A stretch of DNA of 64,000 nt from Bacillus piscicola (GTDB lineage: Bacteria; Bacillota; Bacilli; Bacillales; Marinococcaceae). Under the pieces are notes generated by a model, which ran no database searches, was not told the DNA's origin, and saw only the letters and a program-made list of their open reading frames with translations. Below are positions 42,746 to 51,634 of this stretch, one piece after another. The DNA is taken from the NCBI RefSeq assembly GCF_022458745.1, contig NZ_JAJJJF010000009.1, forward strand, positions 59,605-123,604, written 5' to 3'. How positions within the stretch are numbered: the first letter of the stretch is position 1; every line of letters begins with the position of its first letter. The position numbers and the translations under genes are program-made.

Positions 42746-45700
42746 TTATTCGATGGTAATAGAAAGAGTGTTTTCTGAATCGGCTTCCTCCACTAGACTA
42801 ATGTATCCCCTATAAAATAGGTCATAGTCGCCAGGGGGTAGATTCTCGATGTGCGCTGTGCCGTTATCGTTGATTGTAAATACAGAAACTCTTCCTTCGT
42901 TGTCAAAAGCGGCTACTACATTGCCGGCTTTCGCTTTGTCTAATTGAAGCGTGTACCCATCCGCTTCTTTCGTCACCGCCACCTCTTCCGAGGCTGGTTT
43001 ACCGATCACAACGGAAAAAGCATGCTGCTCGCCGTCTATGAACAGGTCATAAATGCCGTTCTTCAAGGAGCGTAGCTTCACTTTTCCTTTCCTAGCGGTA
43101 GCGGTTTGAACCAACTCATCGGCTTGTTTCAGTTCCACCTCCGAACCTTTGGGCAACCCTTCCATCTGGAGAGTCTTACTACCACGAAAGCCGTCTTTTA
43201 TGGTAAACGGTGTGGTGACAAGAGACGGTTCATCCGGCTCCGGCGCTCCCGGATCTCCGACGGTAAACGTGTCTTGGTGCTTCTCTCCTTCGACGTACAC
43301 GTCATAGGTGCCAACGGCAACCTCACCGAATTGGACTTCGCCGCGAAGCGATGTAGCGGTAGCGACGGCTTTATCGTCAGCTTTCAGCAAAAAGGATACC
43401 CCGTCTTGAAGTCCTTCCATCGAGAAGCCGATGGATCCCCGGTAGCCGTGAACGATTTCAAACGGTGTTGTGGTATAGTCTGCCGAAGAATCGCTGCCAC
43501 CTGGCTGACTGCCGCCATTTCCCCCTGCACTCACGACAAACGGTTGATTATGCTTCGTGCCTTGAATATACAGCTCGTACTCCCCGTCTGCCACGAAACC
43601 AAAGTTCGCCGTGCCACTGGAAGACGTATCAGAAGCCACCACTTCTCCGTTTTGGTGAAGCTCCACACGTAACCCGCTCGCTAACCCTTCCATCTCCATG
43701 TTGATGGTGTTGCGGAAACCGTTGGACACTGTGAACGGTGTATCTTGGTAGTCCTCGCCACTAGCGTCGTTTCCACTATCCGAATTATCCTGTAACGAGA
43801 ATGGCGTCTCATGACGCTTATCATTGATATACAGGTCATAGGTGCCATCGGCAACAATGCCAAAGTTTACTTTGTCGTTTGTGGAGGTTGCTGTTTTGAT
43901 GACCGAGCCATCTAAGCGAAGCTCTACTTTCTGCCCTTTCGGCAGTCCTTCCATATTCAGAAGTACGGCATTACGGAATCCGCGTTCCACCTCATACGGC
44001 AACGCCGTAAAATCACCGTCCGGTGTTGTACCGCCCTCGTCCTCGCCGGCAGCATCTCCTACAACCATCGGGGTCTCGTGTTCCTGACCGTTAATCACGA
44101 GCGTATACGTGCCGTCCTGTAAGCGGCCAAAGTACGCTTCGGTATTTTTAGACGTGGCACTAGCAACAACTTCGCCGTTTTGCGTGACTTCCAGCGTTTC
44201 GCCGTCCTGGAGTCCCGTCATGCGAATGCCAATGCTTCCTCGAAAGCCTTCCACAACCTCATACGGGGTGGTGCTGTAATCCAGGTCTTCCCCCGGCTCC
44301 CCAGTGTCGCCCTCTCCGCTTCCATCTTCACCGGAAGCATCGCCGATGACCGCTTGGTCTTGGTGCTTCGCCCCGTCAAAGTACACGTCATAGGTGCCGG
44401 CGGCTACCTTTCCAAAATTTGCTTGTCCGTTCCGTGCGTAGGCATCATACTTTGTTTCATCCTGTTGCCTCAATTCAACGGTCACGCCGTCTTCCAGTTC
44501 TTCCATCTCTAACACTTTACTGCCACGGAAGCCGTCTGTGATCGCAAACGGAATAGCGGTATAATCTTTCGATGGTTCTTCATCGCCATTGCCATCTCCG
44601 ATGATATTCGCAAACGTCAAGAAAGAGTAAGCACTCACGCTATCGTCGTTTGGCTCAGTGGATCGCACGCGCAGGAACACATCCCCGTTTTCCGTTAAAG
44701 AAATGGTGTCGTTATACGTGGTCCAGCCATCCGCATCGGTGTAATACTCTGCCACTTGGCCTTCCTTGACGTCGTGATAGTCAGCCGTTAACACCAGACT
44801 TTCCGCTTCTGGAGACGCGACTGTGGAGCCGTTCGATAGGTCGGAGAGATCCAGTAAGAGATTCCCGTCCGCGTCCTGCATCTCTGTGAATGTTGGCTTT
44901 GCCAGCACATCAAACGGTGGAATTGGATTGTTTCCGTCCTCATCCGTGATGTTGTCGCCATTCGCCGCATAAGGAATGATTTCATAATGGTACGACACCG
45001 TTGGGTCGATAGGCTGATCGGTATAGCTGTAAAGATCGTGCCCGGACACGTGATCTTCGGTGTGAATGATGGTGCCGTTTCGTTTGATTTCATAGTAAGC
45101 AGCCCCATCAATCGCACCCCAAGCAAGACGCATGTAGTCGGGTCCAACGTCTACACCGGGAGCGTCCGGTTTATCCAAGTCGCCGGGATCTTCTTTGTCT
45201 GTTGGATTTGGAGGATTCGAAGGTGTTCCAATATTCCCGTTATCCGGCTTCTCTAACTGATCCTCATCCGCCGGCGGTACTATCGGTGTGTTGTCGTCCT
45301 CATCGGTGACAGGAGGTGTAGGATCGCTACCATCCTCTCCACTACCAGGATCTGTTGAATCGTTACCATCCTCACCTGTACCATCCTCTCCACTACCAGG
45401 ATCTGTTGGGTCGCTACCATCCTCACCACCCGTGTCCCCATCTCCACCAGTGTTCTCTCCGTCACCGCCGGAGCCCTCTCCATTTCCAGGATCAGTAGGG
45501 TCATTCTCGTCGCCGGAATCTGGGTCTGTTGGATTTTCTCCATCTCCATCCCCTTCTTCGGGTGGTGGATTCCCCTGGTCTTGATCCGCTGGCGGATCAA
45601 CCACAACATCGTCCTCTCCTTCTGGTACAACAATATCGTCAATGATAATGTCGTCACCTTTGGTGCCATCCGCGAATATTGGTGTTGCACGGTAGAGATT

Positions 45701-47983
45701 CGTTTCACCTGGTACAGCCTTCGTGTCGGTGTAAGATGTACCGGTTACTGTATCCACAATTTCTCCGTTTTTAGAAACTTCATATGCCTCCGCTTCTTCA
45801 TGGTTGTCATCGTACACTGGGAGCCAGTGGAAGGTAACTATTTGATAGGTATAAGCTTCTTGAATGGCTGATTCCGTTTCACTGTTTTTATTAACAGCCT
45901 TTAGTCGGTACTCATATCGAGAACCTTTTCGCAAGTTGTCGTCCGTAAAAGAGGTACCAGAGCTGCGGTACACTTCTTCAAACCCATCACCTGCGGTAAA
46001 AGGGGAGAAAGCAGATAGTGTACGGAATACACCCGCTTGTTTCGGACGACGCTCTAACACATATTCATCAGCGCCTATTAATTCGTTCCAATTGAGCGAA
46101 ATGGAACTATTTGTAGTTTCTCCTACTACCAGTTCTGGTACTTCACTTAAAATGTACTCCCCTTTTACGGTGAAAGTCTGTGAAGTTAAACCCCCGTTAC
46201 CGTCTCTAGCTGTAACTGTTATTTCTGTTTCCGCGTCTTTTAGGACTTCAACCGTTAATCTATGACCATTAACTTCAGTGGTAGCAATGGACTTGTCAGC
46301 TGATGTGGCATCGAATGATAAACTGTCTCCATCTTCATCACGGAAATATATATTAAGATCCTCAATAGTGATGTATTTGTGTTCATCGTGGTTCACGACT
46401 GCTGTTTGATTTTTGATATTTTTATCAATCGTCGGAGAATTGTTCGTCGTAGAAACAGTCAATGTTGAGGGGTCTGAGGCTCCACTTTCATTTATGGCAA
46501 TAAGTTCATACTCATAGGTAGTATTGGCTTCTAACGACTCGTCTTTAAAAGTAGTACTGTTACCTTCATAAATTATTGTTCCGTCCCGTTTTAAAACATA
46601 TGATTCTGCATCTTTATCTTTACCCCATTGTAGAGTGATAGAGTCAGGGGTTACATTAGTTTCTTTAAAATCTACCGGAACTTCTGGAATAGGTATTTCA
46701 GGCTCGAAAGTTAAGAACGGTTCAGACAAATAAGGGACACTTCTTCCTTCATCAATAGACCATGCCCCAGGTCCGAAATCAAAGGAATACCCTCTTGGTG
46801 CTCCTAGTTCCTCGTATGTTTGTTGATGTACTATTTGTTCATCGCTAATAAATTTATTGAAGTAATTGTTTGTAGTGTTAGTGGTAGATTTTAACTTATC
46901 ACTAACGTGGACATTCCAATACCCACTATAAGTTGATCTGTAGCCACCAAAAGCTAATCCAACATCAGACTTCCCCACTATCTGTCTATTAAGCGCAAAT
47001 AAATTCGAGTTCCTTCCAGCTAAGTTATTCCCCACCAATCCACCTACATAATCTACTCCGATAACACTAGATGTCGTAAGTACATTATGAATTTCCGGAC
47101 CATTTGACTCGGATCTTCCAATCACTCCCCCTACGTTTATGCGCCCTTCAACGCTTCCGGTAGTGTATGCATTAACAACTATATCTCCCCATAAAAATCC
47201 TATTAATCCTCCAACGTCTTTTGTTCCATTGATGTTACCGGTTGAATAAACATTTTCAACAAAGTTATTATGTGTTCTTGTATCATAATACTTAGCTCTA
47301 CCTATTAATCCTCCAACTTCACGACGGCCTGTTACATCAACAGTGGTGTGACTGTTTTTTAAGTCCCCTCTTAATTGACCAATAATACCCCCTACATAGT
47401 CGTACCCGTTAACACTGCCACCCTCTACGCTAATCCCACTTATCTTACTTCCTTCAGCCATTCCGGTTAACGTACCTGTATAATACCTAGCATTAATATC
47501 CACGTTTTCAAATACAATATCTCGTACTTCTCCATCTTCATTCACTAAGTTGAATAGCCCAACATAATCCAAGCTAGGTCTATTAATAGTTAAATTGGTG
47601 ATTTTAAAGCCATTACCATCTAATGTTCCCTTAAAATAATTTATTGGTTCCCAATTAATCCCTGATAAATCAATATCATTGGCAAGCTCATAATGTCCTG
47701 ATGTATTATTACGTATATTGTCTAAATCTTCCGGTGTTTCAATCATAATTACACTCGCCGCTTCCGCTGTCGCAGGGGCCACTTGGTCCTTTACAAACGC
47801 CAATGGCTTCGCCAGCACATTAAACGGCGTATTCTCGTCTTTCTGGTCGTTTTGCTGGGCATCCGCGCCCGGTGCTTCTTGCACCATCGCTGGTACGATC
47901 ATGGTTGCTGCCAATGTTGCTGTCACAGTGGAGTACTTCCCTATATTAGAAATGGTTTTATCGTGTTTAGCACCTTTATTCAC
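42746..47983 (-). CDS. Giant secreted repeat adhesin (about 1745 residues)
   Basis: I use the GTG at 47983, 8 bases after AGGAGG. A signal peptide (VTATLAATMIVPAMV) is followed by GLUG repeats at about 85-400 (YVGGLVG, VGGLIG, VGGIIG), an FnIII domain, a cadherin-like segment (FRDEDGDSLSF), a second FnIII, and an acidic Gly/Asp/Pro linker at about 800-935. A third FnIII-like domain and six ~75-95-residue repeats built on a GFRGS...GTYDVYxxGxKHxxxF core complete it. No LPXTG or SLH anchor is present. It is the last gene of the pilin operon, suggesting a pilus-linked or tip adhesin. The 3' part is GC-richer than the 5' part, so it is mosaic. Confidence 0.8.
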   Translation of the reverse strand: MNKGAKHDKTISNIGKYSTVTATLAATMIVPAMVQEAPGADAQQNDQKDENTPFNVLAKPLAFVKDQVAPATAEAASVIMIETPEDLDNIRNNTSGHYELANDIDLSGINWEPINYFKGTLDGNGFKITNLTINRPSLDYVGLFNLVNEDGEVRDIVFENVDINARYYTGTLTGMAEGSKISGISVEGGSVNGYDYVGGIIGQLRGDLKNSHTTVDVTGRREVGGLIGRAKYYDTRTHNNFVENVYSTGNINGTKDVGGLIGFLWGDIVVNAYTTGSVEGRINVGGVIGRSESNGPEIHNVLTTSSVIGVDYVGGLVGNNLAGRNSNLFALNRQIVGKSDVGLAFGGYRSTYSGYWNVHVSDKLKSTTNTTNNYFNKFISDEQIVHQQTYEELGAPRGYSFDFGPGAWSIDEGRSVPYLSEPFLTFEPEIPIPEVPVDFKETNVTPDSITLQWGKDKDAESYVLKRDGTIIYEGNSTTFKDESLEANTTYEYELIAINESGASDPSTLTVSTTNNSPTIDKNIKNQTAVVNHDEHKYITIEDLNIYFRDEDGDSLSFDATSADKSIATTEVNGHRLTVEVLKDAETEITVTARDGNGGLTSQTFTVKGEYILSEVPELVVGETTNSSISLNWNELIGADEYVLERRPKQAGVFRTLSAFSPFTAGDGFEEVYRSSGTSFTDDNLRKGSRYEYRLKAVNKNSETESAIQEAYTYQIVTFHWLPVYDDNHEEAEAYEVSKNGEIVDTVTGTSYTDTKAVPGETNLYRATPIFADGTKGDDIIIDDIVVPEGEDDVVVDPPADQDQGNPPPEEGDGDGENPTDPDSGDENDPTDPGNGEGSGGDGENTGGDGDTGGEDGSDPTDPGSGEDGTGEDGNDSTDPGSGEDGSDPTPPVTDEDDNTPIVPPADEDQLEKPDNGNIGTPSNPPNPTDKEDPGDLDKPDAPGVDVGPDYMRLAWGAIDGAAYYEIKRNGTIIHTEDHVSGHDLYSYTDQPIDPTVSYHYEIIPYAANGDNITDEDGNNPIPPFDVLAKPTFTEMQDADGNLLLDLSDLSNGSTVASPEAESLVLTADYHDVKEGQVAEYYTDADGWTTYNDTISLTENGDVFLRVRSTEPNDDSVSAYSFLTFANIIGDGNGDEEPSKDYTAIPFAITDGFRGSKVLEMEELEDGVTVELRQQDETKYDAYARNGQANFGKVAAGTYDVYFDGAKHQDQAVIGDASGEDGSGEGDTGEPGEDLDYSTTPYEVVEGFRGSIGIRMTGLQDGETLEVTQNGEVVASATSKNTEAYFGRLQDGTYTLVINGQEHETPMVVGDAAGEDEGGTTPDGDFTALPYEVERGFRNAVLLNMEGLPKGQKVELRLDGSVIKTATSTNDKVNFGIVADGTYDLYINDKRHETPFSLQDNSDSGNDASGEDYQDTPFTVSNGFRNTINMEMEGLASGLRVELHQNGEVVASDTSSSGTANFGFVADGEYELYIQGTKHNQPFVVSAGGNGGSQPGGSDSSADYTTTPFEIVHGYRGSIGFSMEGLQDGVSFLLKADDKAVATATSLRGEVQFGEVAVGTYDVYVEGEKHQDTFTVGDPGAPEPDEPSLVTTPFTIKDGFRGSKTLQMEGLPKGSEVELKQADELVQTATARKGKVKLRSLKNGIYDLFIDGEQHAFSVVIGKPASEEVAVTKEADGYTLQLDKAKAGNVVAAFDNEGRVSVFTINDNGTAHIENLPPGDYDLFYRGYISLVEEADSENTLSITIE
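45310..45560 (-). repeat. Tandem repeats encoding the acidic linker of the adhesin
   Basis: Units such as CTACCAGGATCTGTTG and CCATCCTCTCC recur several times at irregular multiples of 3, encoding Ser-Asp-Pro-Thr-Asp-Pro-Gly-Ser-Gly-Glu-Asp motifs. The longest near-identical block is about 60 bp and occurs twice (near 45335 and 45385). Such tracts can change copy number by slippage without shifting the frame. Confidence 0.65.
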
Positions 47984-48044
47984 TATCAATACCTCCTAAA
48001 AAAGATAAATGAGATTTTCATAAATTTATAAGTTGGATATATAG

Positions 48045-48521
48045 CTAATCTCTTACATACGGTGTTGCCGACGCCATTTTAGTAAAAGACATATTAATAA
48101 CTCCCTCTTCCATTGCAAGCGAGTCATTTAGCCGTAACGAAGGGAGAACCTGTAATATTGCAGGCTTGTGTTTCATGACAACCTTTACTTCTACGTCGGG
48201 ATCTGGACTATTCATCCCTTTCATTTCGGTGCTACCATACAGTTCATAGCATGATCGCCCGCTCCCGCTACTGTCGCAATCCGGTATATCTCGTGCATTC
48301 AAGTAGCTTATTACGTCACTAGCTAACGCGTCGTTCATTTGGCCTTGATCGGCTGCTCTTTCAACTGCATAACTGCTGGCGCTGTGACCATAAAACGCAA
48401 CTCGTCCAATCATGATGAGATCCGGGAGCAAAATGAAAAGGAGAATCATAAAAATCAAGGTAAGTTTACTCCATTCAAAAATCAGATAATGACCAGATTC
48501 ATTCTTTAGCACATTTCTCAT
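48045..48521 (-). CDS. tadE: TadE-like pseudopilin
   Basis: About 158 residues from the ATG at 48521, 4 bases after the upstream stop; an ATG at 48557 with GGAGG upstream is the alternative. A short leader ends ESG, then HYLIFEWSKLTLIFMILLFILLPDLIMIG, a single membrane helix with a glutamate near +5 or +6, typical of TadE-type pseudopilins. The rest is extracytoplasmic with a CDSSGSGRSC pair. It follows two prepilin genes and precedes the adhesin. Confidence 0.68.
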   Translation of the reverse strand: MRNVLKNESGHYLIFEWSKLTLIFMILLFILLPDLIMIGRVAFYGHSASSYAVERAADQGQMNDALASDVISYLNARDIPDCDSSGSGRSCYELYGSTEMKGMNSPDPDVEVKVVMKHKPAILQVLPSLRLNDSLAMEEGVINMSFTKMASATPYVRD

Positions 48522-48525
48522 CCGC

Positions 48526-48738
48526 TTACCCTGTTGAAAAACGTTGAAGTGCTTCATTTGCCTCCACCTCATTTCCAATGAACTCGTTTTCCATACGGGT
48601 GTACTCGTATGCCATGATCACTAGGAAGATACTGATCACACCCGTAGCAACGATCAAGCTCCCCTTCACCAGCCCTAATGACTCAAAGACAATAAAGCCA
48701 TCTTCTTCGTTCCACCATTTGATAAATGGATTTGTCAT
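48526..48738 (-). CDS. Flp/Tad-type prepilin 2
   Basis: The protein has 70 residues. The leader ends in EEDG and is followed by FIVFESLGLVKGSLIVATG, giving the prepilin cleavage site G^FxxxE with Glu at +5 and a hydrophobic helix. Size fits Flp pilins (50-80 residues). AAAGGAGG precedes the ATG. It follows the first prepilin after a terminator hairpin, so it may be expressed at lower level. Confidence 0.8.
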   Translation of the reverse strand: MTNPFIKWWNEEDGFIVFESLGLVKGSLIVATGVISIFLVIMAYEYTRMENEFIGNEVEANEALQRFSTG

Positions 48739-48760
48739 TTAAAAAACCTCCTTTCAAAAG

Positions 48761-48790
48761 AAAAACTCCCGCTATCCAGCGAGAGTTTTT
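48761..48790 (-). terminator. Terminator or attenuator between the two prepilin genes
   Basis: AAAAACTC-CGC-type arms (48761-48771 and 48779-48790) form a strong stem with a 5-base loop, one G-U or mismatch inside, and T-runs on the leftward strand. Its position after the first pilin gene would make that pilin the most abundant product. Confidence 0.78.
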
Positions 48791-48801
48791 CAGCGGTCGA
48801 C

Positions 48802-49056
48802 TTACTGCCATCCAGTTTGCCCAGTAGTAGAAGTTCCCCAGTTCATCATTTCAGCGTTTGATGGGTCTACGAAACCATCAATACCTGTATCGGAACTGAA
48901 GTATTGTCCTCCTACTTCACCCCAGTAGTTATTCATAACAACCACACAGACTGCAGCAACACCTAGTGCAAGCAAAACACCGCCCTGTGTCAGACCAAAT
49001 TTTTCAAATACCTGGAAACCTTCTTCTTCTTTTAACCATTTTTTCATCAGATTCAT
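48802..49056 (-). CDS. flp: Flp/Tad-type prepilin 1, probable major pilin
   Basis: The protein has 84 residues. The leader KKWLKEEEG is followed by FQVFEKFGLTQGGVLLALG, again G^FxxxE with Glu at +5, then a hydrophobic helix and a short Gly/Thr/Ser-rich tail. AAGGAGG precedes the ATG. The gene is first in the operon and followed at once by a terminator. The TadV-like peptidase at 12899-13381 would process it. Confidence 0.82.
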   Translation of the reverse strand: MNLMKKWLKEEEGFQVFEKFGLTQGGVLLALGVAAVCVVVMNNYWGEVGGQYFSSDTGIDGFVDPSNAEMMNWGTSTTGQTGWQ

Positions 49057-49340
49057 ATTTCTGTATTCCTCCTTAAAATAATTTTTATTTTTTCTAAAAG
49101 GTTTTCATTTCGATTCTGTGGTGATGTCTTTTATAAGCACCACCTTACCGTTCCCTTCTAGTTACCTATTTGGAAAACGCATATAACATCTCATCTGAAC
49201 CAATCACAGAAGAACGAGACACAGAGAATAACTTTGTAGATTATAGGGTTGGTCATAGATCGAGAACGTTACAAAATCGACATCTAGAAACTTCATCTAA
49301 CAGCAGTATTTTTTATGTATCTCCCCCTTAAACACAAATA
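49057..49340 (-). promoter_or_regulatory. Leader of the prepilin operon
   Basis: No gene is supported in this stretch. On the leftward strand it would be the untranslated leader or promoter of the pilin operon. Only a weak GGTGG/CCACC-type hairpin is visible near 49125-49150. Confidence 0.35.
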
Positions 49341-49476
49341 AACCCCCGACGTTGTTATATGAAAATCAACTTGTACGGTAATTGAATTTATGTATCCAAA
49401 GATTCCTGAATACAGGAAGTGAATACAAGAAATACATACGTACACTTGTTGAGATCATATACAAACATCGGGGGTT
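49341..49476. other. 136-nt long fold-back element
   Basis: The two ends, AACCCCCGACGTTGTTATAT and ATATACAAACATCGGGGGTT, are imperfect complements. Moving inward, TCAAC/GTTGA, GTACG/CGTAC and ATGTAT/ATACAT also pair, and the apex is a perfect TTCCTG-AATA-CAGGAA hairpin centred near 49410. The whole segment can form one long interrupted stem. It lies between the pilin operon and the terminator of the rep gene and has no coding capacity. It could be a small RNA, a miniature transposon, or a single-strand origin. Confidence 0.7.
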
Positions 49477-49673
49477 CCGGTAGTTTGGTTTATTATTTTT
49501 TTAAAAAAGCAAGTTATTTTTTGCTTACCCTTATAGTATTATAAGATTTAATAAATATCAAGTGTTTTTATAATAATTTAATCGTATATTTTTAAAAAAA
49601 TTAATGAAAGAGTAAAATTACGCTTTTTATCTTAGGAACAAATATTATTTTTAAACATACAATAAACATTGAA

Positions 49674-49709
49674 ACAGCACACACATCGGCTTGAAACTCT
49701 GCGCGCTGT
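49674..49709 (-). terminator. Terminator of the Rep_3 gene
   Basis: On the leftward strand ACAGCGCGC pairs with GTGTGCTGT (two G-U) about 50 bases after the rep stop. The T-run is weak. It resembles in sequence the hairpin behind the adhesin gene. Confidence 0.5.
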
Positions 49710-49758
49710 ATGACGTCAATGTGATTCCTTGTTCTGGTCATCGATGTTCCCACATCGT

Positions 49759-50922
49759 TTATTTTTTGCCCAGCCGTCTATTTTTCTCAATCATTTTATT
49801 TACCTGTTGGATAATGCTCTTACCAAACTGACTCCAAATACTGTTCATCTGTTCTTCATCTTCTATTTTCAAGTCTATTTTTAATACACTTTTTGCCGTT
49901 TCTTCAATTAACCACCCAGGTACAGTACCTTTTTCACCCTTATACGTATCACAAATTGCCTTACACAACCTATCGTACACGCTGCTTTCCATTGCTTCTG
50001 GGGCGTCATGCAGGTTTTGTAAGATACCCTTTAGGTAGCTTACTGGATAATTAACGCTCCCAGATCTCATTTTATTATTGAGTTGTTCCATTGCATTTTG
50101 GACTACCATTTCAGGATAACTCGTAATTTCTTTTAGATCATCTTCTCGAATATACACTCCTAAAGCAAAAAAAGCATTTTTTACTTTTTCTTCTAACGGA
50201 GTATCGGTCACAAAAGCTTCTTCATACGAATTAAATTCAGCCTCCATAAATTTAATATCGTAAAATTTTATTTTCTGGACGCTGCGACCTTTCTTAATCT
50301 CCTCGACTTCAAAGCGAAGATCCGTTTTTCCTTTGATCTCATCAATAGCCCTCAGTAGAATACGCTGTTTGAAGTTACTATAACGTTTATATTTGTCTTC
50401 CACATCGAGCATTTTCCTCAAATCCTCTAGATCAATGATTCGATGACCAATGACTAAGTACTGTTTGATTAATTCAAACATGCGTATAGAATGTGTACTT
50501 TTAAGACTGGAGATTTGCCTAAAGGTGTATTGTAGAAAATTCCCTTCAAGATTTAATAGGTAAGGCTTTAAATTGGCATCAAATCGAACTTCAATGTATC
50601 CGTCATTTCTTCTATATCGTATGTAACTAAACCAGTTGCTTATTTGGAAGCCTTCTTCATCCACAAACTTAATAGGCTTAGACATAATTTCTTCACTAAT
50701 ATTTTCAATTTCTTTATGGTAGGCATTTCCCTTCACGCCAATAGCTTGTGTGAATTCACGTACTGGTATTTTGTATGTTTTGAAATCTTTATCCGCTTTT
50801 TTAATCTTAGATGCAATATACAGAACTAGTTTATATTCTATCGAGCTTAAATTAAACAGAGCTTCATTCAACTTATTTGATTTAACTATTGTATCGTTTT
50901 CAATTGTTTTAAGAGCTACCAT
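49759..50922 (-). CDS. rep: Rep_3-family plasmid replication initiator
   Basis: About 387 residues from the ATG at 50922, with AGGTG about 10 bases upstream; a GTG 4 codons earlier lies within that site. The first half matches the Rep_3/RepB winged-helix pattern: IVKSNKLNEALFNLSSIEYKLVLY, REFTQAIGVKGNAYHKEI, WFSYIRYRRNDGYIEVRFD, QISSLKSTHSIRMFELIKQY, LEDLRKMLDV. The C-terminal part is helical. Such initiators bind iterons upstream of their own gene and drive theta replication; 13 iterons lie at 51006-51541. Confidence 0.9.
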   Translation of the reverse strand: MVALKTIENDTIVKSNKLNEALFNLSSIEYKLVLYIASKIKKADKDFKTYKIPVREFTQAIGVKGNAYHKEIENISEEIMSKPIKFVDEEGFQISNWFSYIRYRRNDGYIEVRFDANLKPYLLNLEGNFLQYTFRQISSLKSTHSIRMFELIKQYLVIGHRIIDLEDLRKMLDVEDKYKRYSNFKQRILLRAIDEIKGKTDLRFEVEEIKKGRSVQKIKFYDIKFMEAEFNSYEEAFVTDTPLEEKVKNAFFALGVYIREDDLKEITSYPEMVVQNAMEQLNNKMRSGSVNYPVSYLKGILQNLHDAPEAMESSVYDRLCKAICDTYKGEKGTVPGWLIEETAKSVLKIDLKIEDEEQMNSIWSQFGKSIIQQVNKMIEKNRRLGKK

Positions 50923-50959
50923 ATATACCAGCACCTACTTAACTGTGTTCTTTAACATA

Positions 50960-50988
50960 ATTATGGTACATTTTTCAAAGTGCGACAA
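50960..50988 (-). promoter_or_regulatory. Probable rep promoter
   Basis: On the leftward strand TTGTCG (50988-50983) and CATAAT (50965-50960) are separated by 17 bases, a reasonable sigma-A promoter, about 40 bases before the rep start. The first iteron, in inverse orientation, lies 18 bases upstream, so the initiator may repress its own promoter. Confidence 0.6.
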
Positions 50989-51005
50989 GGCTACGGCGAA
51001 TATTT

Positions 51006-51541
51006 AAAGGCAACAATTTTAGGATGGATATAGGCATTTAAAGACCTCGCATCCTAAAATTGTTGCCTTTCATTTTATATTTTCTAATTTTTTCACTCAA
51101 TATATTATCCTTAATCCTTTCATTTCAAATTCATCCTATTTTTGTTGCCTTTATACGTGTTTTTTTATTGTCATCACTCGTTTGTTTATTCGTTTAGAAA
51201 TTACCATCCTAAAACTGTTGCCTTTCCATCCTAAATTTGTTGCCTTACTGTGTACCCTTCTTATCCTAAAACTGTTGCCTTTATAAACAAAGTGATTGCT
51301 TTCTTGTCCTAGAATTGTTGCCCATCATCCTAAAATCGTTGCTTCTTATCCTAAATTTGTTGCTTGTCATCCTAAAATCGTTGCCTTCTATCCTAATAGT
51401 GTTGCTCATCATCCTAATAGTGTTGCCTTAATAGACTCTAAGGCTTGTTTCTAAAGGCTTTTTTTCGTTCTAAAACTATTAAATATAAAAAATAGTTAAA
51501 TATAACAAATTGATAAAACACGTCCTAAAACTGTTGCCTTT
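51006..51541 (+). repeat. Iteron array, oriV of the Rep_3 replicon
   Basis: Thirteen copies of a ~20-bp iteron with consensus ATCCTAAAAYTGTTGCCTTT were found. The first (51006-51026) is inverted; direct copies start at 51051, 51133, 51206, 51228, 51263, 51306, 51327, 51348, 51369, 51390, 51411 and 51522. The six from 51306 to 51411 are spaced exactly 21 bp. An AT-rich stretch at 51470-51520 may be the unwinding element. No CRISPR features (fixed spacers, cas genes) accompany it. Confidence 0.92.
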
Positions 51542-51634
51542 CTTATATCATTTTTTCTTTAATGGAAAGTTCCAGATAACTAAAGTCACTATACTGTGTA
51601 ATAGTCGGCTCATAGCATAACAATGCCAGGCTCG

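Noticed and set aside
45288..45584. Rightward Pro/Ser-rich frame opposite the adhesin linker
   Set aside because: It is the antisense shadow of the Gly/Asp/Pro repeat tract.
51006..51541. Repeat array resembling a CRISPR
   Set aside because: Units are ~20 bp iterons spaced 21 bp without unique spacers, next to a Rep_3 initiator and with no cas genes.
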